64,000 nucleotides of DNA, from the NCBI GenBank assembly GCA_027922465.2, contig BQMF02000027.1, positions 868,001-932,000 on the forward strand, given 5' to 3'. A program made the translations under genes and the position numbers. This stretch comes from Turritopsis dohrnii. Its lineage: Eukaryota; Cnidaria; Hydrozoa; Anthoathecata; Oceaniidae. The number at the start of each line of letters is the position of its first letter. The first letter of the stretch is position 1. Below, piece by piece: positions 23,747-35,484 of this stretch. Under the pieces are notes generated by a model. The model was given only the letters and a program-made list of their open reading frames with translations, did no database searches and was not told the DNA's origin.

Positions 23747-25071
23747 TCTTATCTACTTATACTAATTCGCAATCGTGTGTAACACATTCAACTTAGAGAG
23801 TGTTTTGTTTTTGTTTTTTAATGGTCAAAATGTTCTTAATCGTGGTCATATAGCGGCAGTGCGACCAGTGAAGAAACTCTTCCACTGCAATCCAACGATC
23901 ATTTGTTTTGACACGTGATCGTCTTTTCGCCGTTTTCATTGGTTGCCGAAATTGTACAAACTATAGCGACAATGTTCGTTGATAAGAAATCCATTTTTAT
24001 TAATCGTTTGACGAACGAACAGGTCTGTACGAAGGTATTATTATAAAACCTTTATTGCTTAACTTTTTGCTTTTCTTTTTTTGTTTTTCTATTTTAGATT
24101 AATAAAAGAACGTAAGTAAATGTATTGACGTATTATTTAATCATACTGAAATGGTTTTTATGTGGAAAACGAAAACGAACAACAAAACGAGTATACATCC
24201 AGCACATGTTTCAACGTTTTATTTACTTTGTTTTAGATTAATAAAATACAACAGGTTACAAATGTGTGTGTATTTAAATGTTTGTTGATCAGCGCGCAAT
24301 AGCAGCTGATCTTTCATTAGCGTTTGTCTGTCCTTCCGTCCGTCCGTCCGTCCGTTATTCCAGAATTTTTGTCCACAGTACTAGCCTGGACCCCTCCTTA
24401 CACTGGAGTAAAGGCTATGGCGTAGTTAGGTAACTAAGAATAGAGGCTAGTGTTCAGTGAAGTGGTAGGTACGCCATTTTTTCTTAGTCAGTGCAGATGC
24501 AGTGGAAGATGTTTTTGTTTTTTGCAAGCTTTTTGAAGAGATGATTCGACAGATGAAATATTAAATGATGGAAATAAATGATTTTAGTTCAGTGTTTTCT
24601 TAGAATGTTTTGTGTTATATTTTGTTTGAATGAACGTGTGAAAAACAGAAACACAAATATTTAAAAAAATGTCACTGATGTTTATTGTTTGTTGATGATA
24701 ACAACAGTGTTACAATGGTTAGTAATTAATTTCTTGGAACAGTAAAGGATTGAAGCTGTGGCATTAGAGCAAAGGCGAAATTTTATCAGCCAGACTGAAG
24801 ACTCATAAACTGACATGAAAACACATCATGGCACAACACACCACAGCCATAATGAAGGGAGCTGTCGAGCCCTTTACTTTATGTGGAGAAAAGTCTGTTA
24901 TGTTAATTCAAAGAGTAACTGCAAGTAAAAACGTGACGTTGTATATTATATACAACAAGAAGTTCAGAAAACCCACATAATTTTTTAATACACAACAGGA
25001 TTGAGACAAATGATAATAACATGAAAGAATCTGATTGAGTGTGCTTCTTAAATAGAATTTACTAGCCGCCA
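23747..25071 (+). mobile_element. Start of a further Helitron-like copy, 3' end unresolved
   Basis: It begins TCTTATCTACTTATACTAATTCGC immediately after the CTAG of the previous element. The GTGTGTAACACATT leader and a TTAATAAAAGAACG block of the family follow. I cannot place the 3' CTAG end; the repeat with GTCCGTCC tetramers is embedded at 24282-24400. No gene is seen. Confidence 0.5.
24282..24430 (+). repeat. Dispersed repeat with GTCCGTCC motif (copy 2)
   Basis: CAGCTGATCTTTCATTAGC, then CCGTCCGTCCGTCC tetramers and TTTTTGTCC, in the same order as the inverted copy at 12400-12660. Confidence 0.6.
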
Positions 25072-25919
25072 AGGCGGCGTCGCTCGCCGCCCATGTCCAA
25101 CTGCTCTGTATCACTGTATCAATAAACGTCAAATTTCCTTATAAACGGCTCGTGTACAACTTGTGTTCAACCAGAAGCAGATTCGAAGTCACAACCTCTG
25201 GTAAAACCAATCTTTTATTAGTGTAACAATACACTCAAAACGTAGAGAGAGAAAACTTCAAATTTTTATTAGCTTTTGTTTTAAAAAAGTTACGCGCTCT
25301 AACATGGGTGCTATCAAACGTAAGCGGGAAATCGTTTCTCTTCTTAAAAAGATCACTCTGGAGGAGAGAAAAAAGGCACGTGCTAAATGAATAAATAGAA
25401 TAAAAAAACGTTCGATCAGAACGCTTAACAATTAAAAGAATAAGAAGAAATTAATTTATTAAAAGAAAAGCAAAAATAAAAACATTTTGTTTTGATATGA
25501 TACTCTTTTTTTACCTATCGGTTTTTTAACATTTTGATTACTCAAAAAAAAAGTTCACCCGTCTCAGACAGTCAGGCAAGAGTTAGTGGCAAACCGAACA
25601 TATGCTGCCACGTTCTGCCACTGCTGCTTTTTGTCCAAAATGTTTAATCAGTTAGTTTCTTTGTATTTAGTTGATGTACTGTTTTCAAAGCCAAGTCAAC
25701 GTGGAATATAAAACTAACAATAATGATAAAAACAAAACGTTATTCCTATTAGTTCATCAGCCAAAAAAAGTCACGTTCGATTGGGGTTGCAATGTATTTG
25801 CTTCGAACTCACGTCGCACACAAAAAAAGAAATAATTTCGCTCACAACTCAATCTACCATTTTGCGTGACAGACAAACAAACAGACAAACAAACAGAGAA
25901 TCGGCTATTAATATATAGA
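25072..25919 (-). mobile_element. Helitron-like element, head-to-tail pair, copy 1
   Basis: On the minus strand it runs from TCTATATATTAATAGCCG to a perfect 3' hairpin GCCGCC-TT-GGCGGC that abuts TAG. Its 848 bp are nearly co-linear with copy 2 (25920-26770). The two copies touch with no base between them: copy 1's plus-strand end ATATATAGA is followed at once by copy 2's CTAGCCGCC. This is the arrangement expected for Helitron concatemers formed by rolling-circle read-through or insertion into an existing terminus. Confidence 0.88.
25304..25390 (+). other. 28-codon basic ORF inside the Helitron-like element
   Basis: ATG at 25304 opens a short frame with residues GAIKRKREIVSLLKK and then ITLEERKKARAK before TGA. 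In the neighbouring copy the fifth codon is a stop (ATGGGTGCTATCTAA), so it is not maintained there. It may be a fragment of a captured host exon. No function is assigned. Confidence 0.3.
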
Positions 25920-26770
25920 CTAGCCGCCAAGGCGGCGTCGCTCGCCGCCCATATCCACCTGCTCTGTATCACTGTATCAATAAACGTCAAATTTCCTTAT
26001 AAACGGCTCGTACAACCAGAAGCAGATTCGAAGTCACAACCTCTGGTAAAACCAATCTTTTATCAGTGTAACAATACACTCAAAATGTATAGAGAGAAAA
26101 CTTCAACTTTTTATTAGCTTTTGTTTTAAAAAAGTTACCCACTCTAACATGGGTGCTATCTAACGTAAGGAAGAAATAGTTTCTTTTCTTAAAAACATCA
26201 CGACGGAGGAGAGAAAAAAGGCACGTGCTAATTGAATAAATAGAATAAAAAACGTTCGATCAGAACGCTTAACAATTAAAAGAAGAAATTAATTTGTTAA
26301 AAGAAAAGCAAAAAAAAAAAAAAAAAATCACATTTTGTTTTGATATAATACTCTTTTTTTACCTATCGGTTTTTAAACATTTTGATTGCTTAAAAAAAAA
26401 AGTTCACCCGTCTCAGACAGTCAGGCAAGAGTTAGTAGCAAACCGAACATGCTGCCAAGTTCTGCCACTGTTGCTTTTTGTCCAAAATGTTTAATCAGTT
26501 AGTTTCTTTGTATTTAGTTGATGTATTGTTTTCAAAGCCAAGTCAACGTGGAATATAAAACTAACAATAATAATAAAAACAAAACGTTATCTCTATTGGT
26601 TCACCAGCCATAAAAAGTCACGTTCGATTGGGGTTGCAATGTATTTGTTTCGAACTCACGTCGCACACAAAAAAAGAAATAATTTCGCTCACAACTCAAT
26701 CTACCATTTTGCGTGACTTACAAACAAACAAACAAACAAACAAACAGAGAATCGGCTATTAATATATAGA
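25920..26770 (-). mobile_element. Helitron-like element, head-to-tail pair, copy 2
   Basis: 851 bp, same termini and 3' hairpin as copy 1 and the same internal order. Differences are scattered substitutions, a longer poly-A run near 26310 and small indels. It directly abuts copy 1 in the same orientation. Confidence 0.88.
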
Positions 26771-27090
26771 CTATTGTATTTATGTATGATATTTTATTTC
26801 TGTAAAATTAATTACTGTTAATTTTTCTAATTACGAACAACCTTTTTCTTATTACAAGCTTTAATCAATAAAACACATTCCACCATAACATTCTGTAAAT
26901 TACAAACTATACAATTCCTGGCTGTGTTGTCACTCAAGCCCGAACACAAATGTCACCTTTCAGCAAATATGTATAAGTGATTTGCTTATGAATGTATGTT
27001 TTTACTACCAAAATCTGTTTATTTTTTGTTTCATATTTTTTTCATTTGGGATTTAGGAAGGCTATAGCCATCTTAAATCCTAATAGATTC
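26771..27090. other. No gene recognised
   Basis: AT-rich sequence with no repeat match in the window. Confidence 0.4.
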
Positions 27091-27343
27091 CAGTGGCGTA
27101 ACTGAGTTAAACTTAAGGCAGGTGCATTTTTCATGTATTTGGGTTTGGAATATACAATTGTAAAGCACCATGCCAACAAATGCACAAAGCTATTTTATGC
27201 AATTTAGTTGACAAAAAGTTAACGATTTATATAAATTTAGTAAAAAGAATATCATACGAAAAATTGCTTGCTAAGAGAAAAGGGCAACCTAAATCCGAGG
27301 GCGGTGTGATTGCACCCAACACACCCCGCCATTTACGGCACTG
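27091..27343. mobile_element. MITE with CAGTGSCGTAAMTG termini
   Basis: The left end reads CAGTGGCGTAACTG and the reverse complement of the right end reads CAGTGCCGTAAATG. The flanks GATTC and TATTC are consistent with a 5-bp duplication with one mismatch. There is no coding potential. Confidence 0.65.
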
Positions 27344-28106
27344 TATTCATCACATTTACAGTATGTTTAGGAGTTCTTATTCTGATGAAATAATGTGTGT
27401 GAACATATGTTTTTGAACTAAATGATATTAAATCTGAATACTTGAGTTTAATTTTATAAATCATCATTCTAAGCCCTTATTTTTTGTTGAAAATAACTCT
27501 CTTTTTTTCCTAATTTGGAATCAGTGTTCTCCTTTTGACGAGTGCGATCGCACACGCACGTGCTGTCACACGCGTCAAAAGTCCTAGGCGTACATTTAAT
27601 CGCACGCATCAATTTGTCATCATCGTGCGATTCCACAACGTCTACCCAGTGGGCAACCTTTCAAACAAAGCTTATTATGCAATGGTAATACTTATTTCGT
27701 TTTCACAGTTTTTAAAAGGAAATATTTTCCAATCACGTAAAATATCAGATTGTATAAATTTCGAACGTGTGATCACACTGGTGAGGTACAATGATGCATG
27801 CGATTTCAATTGCACACATAGGAAATTTTACGAGTGCGTTTTGCCACGCCCATGTTATTTTTAAAAGGAGAAGACAGGGAATGTAATGTTAGTAGAGATT
27901 TTAGTAGAGGTTTTTGATTGCCTTTGACAGTTATTTGCTTATTTCTATCCCAAAGTATATTGTTATACTATTATATATTCACTGTAGTAGTAAAATTAGG
28001 TTAGAGCGATTCTCCTTATCTTTTGTAAACCTGTATACAAATTTGATTGTATAATTTTGTAAGATGCTACTGAATTATACATTGTTTCCCATAATTTTAT
28101 GGTACA
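27344..28106. other. No gene assigned; one 109-codon ORF of unknown nature
   Basis: An open frame at 27535-27864 (plus) covers a locally CpG-rich, partly palindromic patch (GTGCGATCGCACACGCACG). Its C-terminal residues include CDFNCTHRKFYECV. No domain, start context or splice support is visible, so I leave it as an ORF only. Confidence 0.4.
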
Positions 28107-28271
28107 CAGTGGCGGATCTAGAGGTATGTCGAAATTTGTGTAGGACAGCATTAACATAATTTGTGAATTCAATTTATATTACCAATGGGATTATTTGAAC
28201 GCTTTTCTTTTATGGGTAGATTGCTAACACTCTCCTACACAAATTTCGACATACCTCTAGATCCGCCCCTG
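28107..28271. mobile_element. MITE with CAGTGGCGGATCTAGAGG termini and GTACA target duplication
   Basis: The left end CAGTGGCGGATCTAGAGG and the right end CCTCTAGATCCGCCCCTG are inverted repeats. The inversion continues inward through TATGTCGAAATTTGTGTAGG, about 39 bp in all. GTACA flanks both sides (28102-28106 and 28272-28276). Confidence 0.88.
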
Positions 28272-29040
28272 GTACAATAGGGTAAGGGATTGGAAACTTT
28301 TGCAAGAATAAAGATTATACATTTATTATGATGAAATTGTCTTACATATTGATGCAGTTGTTGATGTGTTGTTTCTTTCTTCTCGGCAAGAATTATAAGA
28401 CAAACCTTATCATTTTGACCATGAACACCTTCATTCAATAATAAATTCAAAATAAGTTCTTTTGTTTTATTAAATTCAATTCCACCCTGATAAGTAAGGA
28501 CAACATTTTTATCTGAATATCAGGGTGACTTGGTTCATTTTTGCTGAATTATACTATGATAATTATTTAGCGAAATGATGCATTTTTCTTATGCTTTAAA
28601 AAAATGCTGCTGATTTAGACTTATTGTTTCTCACTTATTGATTATAGGAATCGGCCTAGTCTGGGGACCAAACTCTTTTAAAGCTCATGCTTATACTATT
28701 ACTTTTATAAACACGTATTCTCATGTCTGGCAGTATTTTATCTGAATGTCTAAAAGAAAATGACCGCATGGGAACATCAGCAAATCATGCAAATTGTTTT
28801 GAAATAGTAAAAGGAAATCGTCGATAAAAATGGTCGAACCACAGCGTGGTTAAAGAAACATTTCTCTTATTTATTTGTTGCATCTGTAACCCTCCTATAA
28901 TATGAAGTAAGGATGAAATGAAAGTTACCCGTCTTATTTACTGAGGATTATTTAGAAACGAGACTCTTTAAAAGAGTTTCAACTCAGAGATTTGAGCCGG
29001 AGTTTAAACAGGAGCTGCTTTGTCTAGTGCGCTGATCTTC
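28272..29040. other. No gene recognised
   Basis: AT-rich sequence. The open frame on the minus strand over the MITE border has no recognisable content. Confidence 0.4.
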
Positions 29041-29186
29041 ACGCCCTCTGGCGTCTTGTTTACGTTTTAGTTATGGCTATACAGAAGAAAGTGCAGTGAA
29101 GAAATGCAGGGAAAAAATGATGTTCCTTTACACAGTAACGAATAATTTTAATTATTAGTTTTGAATTATGAGTTATGAGTTATTCT

Positions 29187-29434
29187 TGTTAAAGTTATTT
29201 TGCACAGAGAACTTTTCCAATTCTAACATAGAACTTCTTCAAGTAAAAAACTTACATCATGTACAGACTCGTTAAAAACAAGAACATAAAAAACAAAGAC
29301 CTTATAGAAAAAACTAAACAATGCAACACGCTACATACATAAAAAGAAACCAACGCATTGTCGAAATAGAAATAGACATAAGCCATACGAGTCACATATT
29401 CAGTATAGAAACAATCTTTTGTCTATTATCAACA
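29187..29434 (-). repeat. 3' LTR of the copia element
   Basis: The element is on the minus strand, so this is the 3' LTR. It ends next to the purine-rich tract at 29435-29443. A GAACATAAAAAAC variant distinguishes it from the other LTR (GAACGTAAAAAAC). Confidence 0.93.
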
Positions 29435-29443
29435 CTCCCACTT
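29435..29443 (-). promoter_or_regulatory. Polypurine tract of the copia element
   Basis: Minus-strand AAGTGGGAG lies immediately upstream of the 3' LTR. It is the expected primer for plus-strand DNA synthesis. Confidence 0.75.
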
Positions 29444-29466
29444 GACGAGTATGGCGAGTCTGACAG

Positions 29467-32400
29467 TCATTTCACACCTAACATGATTCGAAGTTTATCA
29501 AATTTCGCTTTGGGTAAGCTTTTCGTTAAGATATCAGCAACCATCTCATCTGTGGGGCAATATTCGACTTAAATCACTTTCTCTCCAACAGCTTGTCTAA
29601 CGTAATGAAATTTAATGTCGATGTGCTTTGTTCTTGAATTCGATCTTGGATTTTTGCTAAGTCCAATAGCACCTTGATTGTCTTCATACAATGTCGTTGG
29701 CGTTGTTTGTTTGAACCCAATGTCGTTCAATAATTATCGAAGCCAAGTTGCTTCTTGTGCAGCATGACTGAGAGAAATGTACTCAGCTTCTGTAGAAGAC
29801 AGTGCAATAACAGATTGACGCTGTGATCGCCATGTGATTGGAGACCCTCCAATCTGAAAGACGTACCCAGATGTCGACTTTCTGGATATCTTATCACCTG
29901 CCCAATCAGCGTCAGTGTAAGCAGACAAATTGACTTTATTTGTTTTCGATGCGACAAACTCTAAACAATAGTTCAATGTCCCTTTTATGTAACGAAACAC
30001 ACGTTTGATTCCTTTCCAGTGTTCTTGGCTAGGGTTAGACATAAACTGGCTTAATACTCCAACTTCATAAGATAGATCAGGTCGTGTACCGATGGAAGCA
30101 TAGATGAGTGATCCAATAGCAGCTTGGTAATCCTTGAGATTGACAGGGTGATCTTCTGTGGGCATTTTTTCGAAAAGCTTGCCAGTCTCAATTGGTGTTG
30201 ATACTGGCTTACACTCATCCATTCCAAAACGCTTTAGCGCATTTTGTAAATAAGCTGTTTGACTGATTCGAAGAATACCTTCTTTACGATCTCGCTTAAT
30301 TGACATACCAAGGATGTAATTAATTTCACCTTGATCAACCATATCAAATTCATTCTCGAGATTCTTCTTTTCCTGGTCGAGAAGTTCAAGATCATCAGAT
30401 GCTAAAATGACATCATCAACATAAATAGCAATAATCATCAAAGAGATTCTGTTATTCTCTTTGACACATTTGTAATAAATACATGGATCAGCATCACTAG
30501 CGTTATACCCATTTTCTTTCAAATAGCGATCGATTTTTAAGTTCCACAAACGAGCAGCTTGTTTCAGACCATAGATACTTTTATGAAGCTTGCAAACTTT
30601 GCTCGGATCATCGACAAAACCCTTAGGTTGTTTCATGTAGATTTCTGCATCTAGATCTCCATTTAAAAATGCAGTTTTGACATCCATTTGATGAACATCA
30701 AGATTGAGCTCATTAGCAATAGCTAAGACAGTCCTTATAGAATTATATTTGGCAACAGGAGCGAAAGTATCATCAAAATCAATGCCTTGCTTTTGGGAAT
30801 ATCCTTGAGCAACAAGACGAGCTTTGTGTCTGTTGATTTGACCATCTGCACCACCTTTCTCTTTGAAAACCCAGCGACTACCAACAACATTTTTTCCTTC
30901 AGGAAGATCGACTAGATCCCAGGTGCGATTTTTGATGAGTGAATCCATCTCATCTTGAACAGCTTTACGCCATTGATCAGCTTTGCTGCAACTCATTGCT
31001 TCTTCATAGCTGGAAGGCTCATTATTACTAACAGCAATGCTAGCATTTTCAACGAAATCCCACCAATTTCCAGTAAGAACACCGAGACGATCAGGTGCTC
31101 TTCTCTCGCGTTGAATACGTTGATTGATTACGTTAGGGACTTCTCGTGGAATAGCTTGGTCAGGAGCAGCTTGGTGATCAGGTACAGGTTGATCTTCAGG
31201 TGCATGGTCAGCAATCTCATCAACATTTGAATCAAAGTAAAACTCACAAGGTTCCTCGATAATGTCTCGTTTGGTGGAGTCTCCCACTTTCGGAAATTCC
31301 TCTTCAAAAAACAGAACATCATTACTTCGAATCATTTTTCTTGATTCAGGATTAAATAACTTGTACCCCTTGCTATCACTAGGGTAACCAACGAAGATGC
31401 ATGAAATAGAACGTTTATCTAATTTGTTCTTTTGGTTTTCAGACGGCACATGAACCATACCTTTGCAACCGAAAACTCGCAAGTGGTGTACGGCAGGCTT
31501 CTTTTCAAACCAGCATTCGAATGGTGTTTGATCTTTCAATTTCGACGTTGGACTGCGATTTCGAACGTAAACCGCTGTTGCAACCGCTTCAGCCCAAAAC
31601 TCCAAGCCTAGGTTAGTTTGATGAAGCATTGATCTCGCTAAATCAAGGATGGTACGATTCATTCTCTCGGAAACACCATTTTGCTGTGGCGAATAAGGAA
31701 TCGTAAACTCTCGTTGGATCCCTTTATCTTTACAAAACTGATTAAACTCATTTGAAGTGTATTCGCCACCATTGTCGGAGCGGAGTCTCTTAATTTTACG
31801 ACCTGCAGCATTTTCCATCAAAGCAACATACTCTTTGAATTTCGACAGTGTTTCACTTTTAGCCTTCATAGTGTATAGTACGGTATATCTGGAAAAGTCA
31901 TCGATGAAGGTAACAAAATATTTCGATCCTCCCACTGAATCAATACTCATAGGTCCACAGACGTCACTGTGGATCAACTCCAAAGGTTGCTCAGTTTCAG
32001 ATTCTGACCTTTTTGGAAACGAATTTCGGTGTTGTTTTCCAACTGCACAGCCTTCACACTTTAGGTCACTCATCTCTTTAGGATCGATCTGCAAACCAGT
32101 AACTAATTCTTTGTCATTTAAGGATTTTAAACTTTCATAACCTAAATGACCATATCGTTGGTGCCATAAATGTAAGGATTGCGGTTTGGTTGCCTTTCCA
32201 ATGCAAGTTTCATTAAAATCCACAGTATTGAGTTTATACAATTTGCCATGTTTATGGCCAATAACGTAATCTTTCCCATCGATATTAATACCACATGATT
32301 GTCCCTGGAACTCAACAACAGCACCCTTCTCCGTAACAGACGGCAGTGAGAAAAGTTTGTTTTGCAATTTCGGCACGTAATGAACGTCCTTCAAAACAAC

Positions 32401-33393
32401 ATCGACTTTTTCATCTTTATTTAGCACGGTTAAATGCACTTCCCCTTTTCCATACGAATACAGACAACTATTATCTGCTAATTGAATGCACAATGGTTGA
32501 TTGAACTTATGAAAGTTTTTAATGCTTTTCCTCTCATAAGTCATATGTTGAGATGCTCCAGAATCTATCCACCATTCTTCTCCATTATTCGGATTAGAGG
32601 ACACGAGAGCGATTTCTGGCGACTGATCAGTCTGGTTAGACAAATTTGCTTTTTGTTTGGCATTTTCATCACGCTTTTTCTTGGTACAATCTCGGGCATA
32701 ATGGTTTTTTCCTTTACAATAATGACATATAAACTCTTCCGGTTTTTTCGGATCTTTCGGATTTTTAGTGAAAAGAGCATCCTTAACTCTGTCCTTTGAC
32801 GCAGGAAATTTCATCTTTTCAGCTTCATGAATTAAACGGTCACGGACATACTCCCATGTCAAATTATCTTCAGCAATGGTTTCCAATGCAGTTATTAGAA
32901 AATTAAATTCTTCAGTAAGACTACTTATCAAAATGATAACTAAATCGTGTTCAGCTATAGGATCGCCTATTGCTTCTAAATGTTCCGCAATCGTCTTGAC
33001 AGAATTGATGTGTTCAACCATATCACCACCTTTCTGTAATTTTGCTGAATACAACTTTCTTCGCAGCTGTATTTTTCTCGAAAGCGTCTTCTGCTGGAAA
33101 TGTTTTGCTAAGCTATCCCAAGCTTCCTTTCCAGTTTCAGCAGAACGTACATAGATTTGGAGATTAGTCGAGATTGATAAACAAACACTAGCAAGAGCAA
33201 GATTCTCTCTCTTTTTAAATTTACGTTTCTCTTCTTCATCACCAGCTTCGTTTAAAACTTCGGAACCATTCACAATCTCCCACAGATCTTTTCCGATTAA
33301 AAACATTTTCATATTAAACTTCAACGTATGGTAGTTCTCAGCTGTAAGTTTCTCAAATTTAAAGTCAAATTCCTTATCAGCAGCCATAGCCAT
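29467..33393 (-). pseudogene. Copia gag-pol polyprotein with two premature stops
   Basis: The main frame runs from ATG at 33393 to a stop at 29734 (1219 codons). It then continues in the same frame through a second stop (29569) to a final stop near 29467. Domains in order are gag, a CCHC zinc knuckle (CHYCKGKNHYARDC) around residue 225 and an aspartic protease with WWIDSGASQHM around 275. A pre-integrase His-Cys region follows (LWHQRYGHLG ... CEGCAVGKQH), then an integrase core with LIHSDVCGPM and LRSDNGGEYTSNEF. The copia reverse transcriptase has SRWVFKEK and the catalytic IYVDDVILASDD, and RNase H contains TDADWAG and ALSSTEAEYIS. Both premature stops lie in the C-terminal RNase H part, where coding similarity is still visible downstream. 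In an active copy the product would make the capsid-like particle and then copy and integrate the element. It is read opposite to the Helitron-like host copy. Confidence 0.93.
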
Positions 33394-33463
33394 AATCAGC
33401 GAAATTAATACTATACTGGATCAAGATATAACATAAACTTCGTGTTTTAAAACATGCGGTTGT

Positions 33464-33477
33464 CTGGGCCCATAACC
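33464..33477 (-). promoter_or_regulatory. Primer-binding site complementary to the initiator tRNA-Met anticodon arm
   Basis: Directly inside the 5' LTR the minus strand reads GGTTATGGGCCCAG. Its complement CTGGGCCCATAACC matches the anticodon stem-loop of eukaryotic initiator tRNA-Met. This is the half-tRNA priming known from Drosophila copia, in contrast to the usual 3'-end tRNA priming. Confidence 0.85.
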
Positions 33478-33725
33478 TGTTAAAGTTATTTTGCACAGAG
33501 AACTTTTCCAATTCTAACATAGAACTTCTTCAAGTAAAAAACTTACATCATGTACAGACTCGTTAAAAACAAGAACGTAAAAAACAAAGACCTTATAGAA
33601 AAAACTAAACAATGCAACACGCTACATACATAAAAAGAAACCAACGCATTGTCGAAATAGAAATAGACATACGTCATACGAGTCACATATTCAGTATAGA
33701 AACAATCTTTTGTCTATTATCAACA
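33478..33725 (-). repeat. 5' LTR of the copia element
   Basis: 248 bp with TG...CA ends on the minus strand, about 99 percent identical by eye to the other LTR. It should contain the element's promoter; no specific box is assigned. Confidence 0.93.
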
Positions 33726-34853
33726 ATTCTATCATTTAGTATGTATCTTCGCTGGATGAAAACTGGATGCTGGATGAAAAGGAACGCGGAACGAACGAAA
33801 TTTGTTTTGGTAACGCGCGCTGTAATTTATTTATTTACAAATCAATTGAAAATGGTTCTCATGGCTGTGGAAATGGGGGAACGTCTAAGGTAACGTCTAA
33901 TGCTGTCTCATTTCACCTCAACCATGTAGATTTTCTATACAATTTAAGATGCTTGGTACTTTGTCTATCTGGCTGTCTTCCAGCCAACTTTATGTCTTTT
34001 GTTTTTGTTTGCTTCAACATGGTTGCAATGAATGTGATTATTTTAGCTGTTCTTCAACTGAAACCTTTTCTTTTATTAGGTCAGAAAAGAAAAAGTGTAT
34101 ATATATAACCATTAAAGAAATGAAGCACATGGTTAAATTATGAATTATGTCCTACAAAAAATGGATGGATTTTTTTCAGTTTATATTTTATCAAATTTAT
34201 GCATTATTTTGTGTTATGGTATTTGATTGTTTACGTACTATGCCTGGGTGTATAAGTTTGGCATTATGTTTTTATTTGTTACTTTTTATCTTCTAGGTAA
34301 ATTTGTGTTTTTAGTTATTATTTTTAGGATAAATGCGTACTTGAATTTCCTTTTTGTTTTTTGTTTCTTTTTGTTGTTTTTTTTATTTTCGGTATTACAA
34401 TTGAAATATTATTCTTTCAGGCAATAATAAAAAAGCATAAAGAAATGAAACTCATGGTTTTAATCATGATGTTGATGGTTTTGGGAAGAACAGACTATAT
34501 ATCATTTCCAAATTCATTAATGATTGCAGTCCAGTAGTAACTTTGGAACAAAAGAAAAAAGTTGGAAGGTATCAATTTGTTTTGAATTAACATTTTTGTA
34601 ATGTTATTCAATGTTTGGTTTTGTATGTCTGGGTAAACAGTTCTGTGTTATATATTGATATTTTTTTACATTAAAGTTACTTCTCTTCTGCGTATAAATG
34701 TATATTCTGAGACGTATTGCTGTTTGTTTCTGTTTTAAATCTTCTGAATGTTAGAAATGAATTAAAAAATAAAAGAATCTTTTACACAAGTTAAATTCTG
34801 CCACACAACGCAAGCTGAACATGGGTGGCGAGCGACGCCGCCCTGGCGGCTAG

Positions 34854-35174
34854 TCTTATTATACTAATTCGCAATTGTGTGTCACACTTTTATTTTAGGG
34901 AGTGATATATTTAACTAAATTTTACGTAGGATCTCCTATATTGGCCGCGTAAAACCACGCAGCAGTGAGAACGTTTTCTTCTCTATAATGACGTCAGATT
35001 CTACTGTATCATTGATTTGACGTCAGTTTTTTTTATCAGTACATGCAAGAACTTTTATACGCGTACACGGGATTTGAATAAAGAGATCATTTTCGAAATA
35101 AAAACCGGTAAGAAATGTTTTACCTGAAATGCATGTCGATCGTTGGCGGCGTGCGACGACGCCTTGGCGTCTAG
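34854..35174 (+). mobile_element. Helitron-like element, short copy in a head-to-tail string
   Basis: It starts TCTTATTATACTAATTCGCA directly after the CTAG at 34853. It includes AGGGAGTGATATATTTAAC and a TGACGTCAG block and ends with hairpin GACGCC-TT-GGCGTC plus TAG. Confidence 0.82.
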
Positions 35175-35484
35175 TTATTATACTAATTCGCGTTGTGTGT
35201 CACACTTTTATTTTAAAGAGTGATATATTTAACTAAATTTTACGTAGGATTTCCTATATTGTCTGCGTAAAACCACGTAGAGCGAGAACGTTTTTTTCTC
35301 TGTAATGACGTCAGATTCTACTGAATCATTCATTCGACGTCAGTTTTTTTTATCAGCACATACAACAACGTTCATACGCTTACACGGGACACGGGTTCAT
35401 TTTCGAAATAAAAACCGGTAAGAAATGTTTTGCCTGAAATGTAGGTTGATTGTTGGCGGCGTGCGACGACGCCTTGGCGTCTAG
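35175..35484 (+). mobile_element. Helitron-like element, short copy, sister of the previous one
   Basis: Starts TTATTATACTAATTCGCG and ends with GACGCCTTGGCGTCTAG. It is nearly co-linear with 34854-35174 and directly abuts it. The initial C of the TC terminus has been lost. Confidence 0.8.

Larger units (their letters stand above)
29187..33725 (-). mobile_element. Ty1/copia LTR retrotransposon, nearly intact
   Basis: Two 248-bp LTRs (TGTT...AACA) bound the element, flanked by the 5-bp target duplication ATTCT (29182-29186 and 33726-33730). The internal region, read on the minus strand, has a primer-binding site, one gag-pol frame and a purine-rich tract next to the 3' LTR. The LTRs differ at only about three positions, which indicates a recent insertion. 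The coding frame carries two premature stops near its 3' end (29734 and 29569), so this copy is probably defective in RNase H. It belongs to the copia group rather than gypsy because integrase precedes reverse transcriptase. Confidence 0.95.
29041..34853 (+). mobile_element. Helitron-like long-family copy split by the copia element
   Basis: The left piece (about 29060-29186) carries TTACGTTTTAGTTATGGC and TATACAGAAGAAAGTGCAGTG, which match 36190-36290. The right piece (33726-34853) continues the same family with CTGGATGAAAA, AAATGCGTACTTGAATTTCC and a GTTGATGGTTTTGGG block. It ends with GGCGAGCGACGCCGCCC, TGGCGGCTAG and the start of the next element. The two pieces are contiguous in the uninterrupted copy, so the copia element inserted into this Helitron-like copy. 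The 5' TC end is not found, so the copy is 5'-truncated. Confidence 0.65.

Noticed and set aside
27535..27864. 109-codon ORF
   Set aside because: It covers a CpG-rich palindromic patch, with no domain, no splice or start support and no similar copy.
28105..28111. CACAGTG word resembling a recombination-signal heptamer at a MITE end
   Set aside because: It spans the target-duplication border, is not mirrored at the other end, and is absent from the sister elements.
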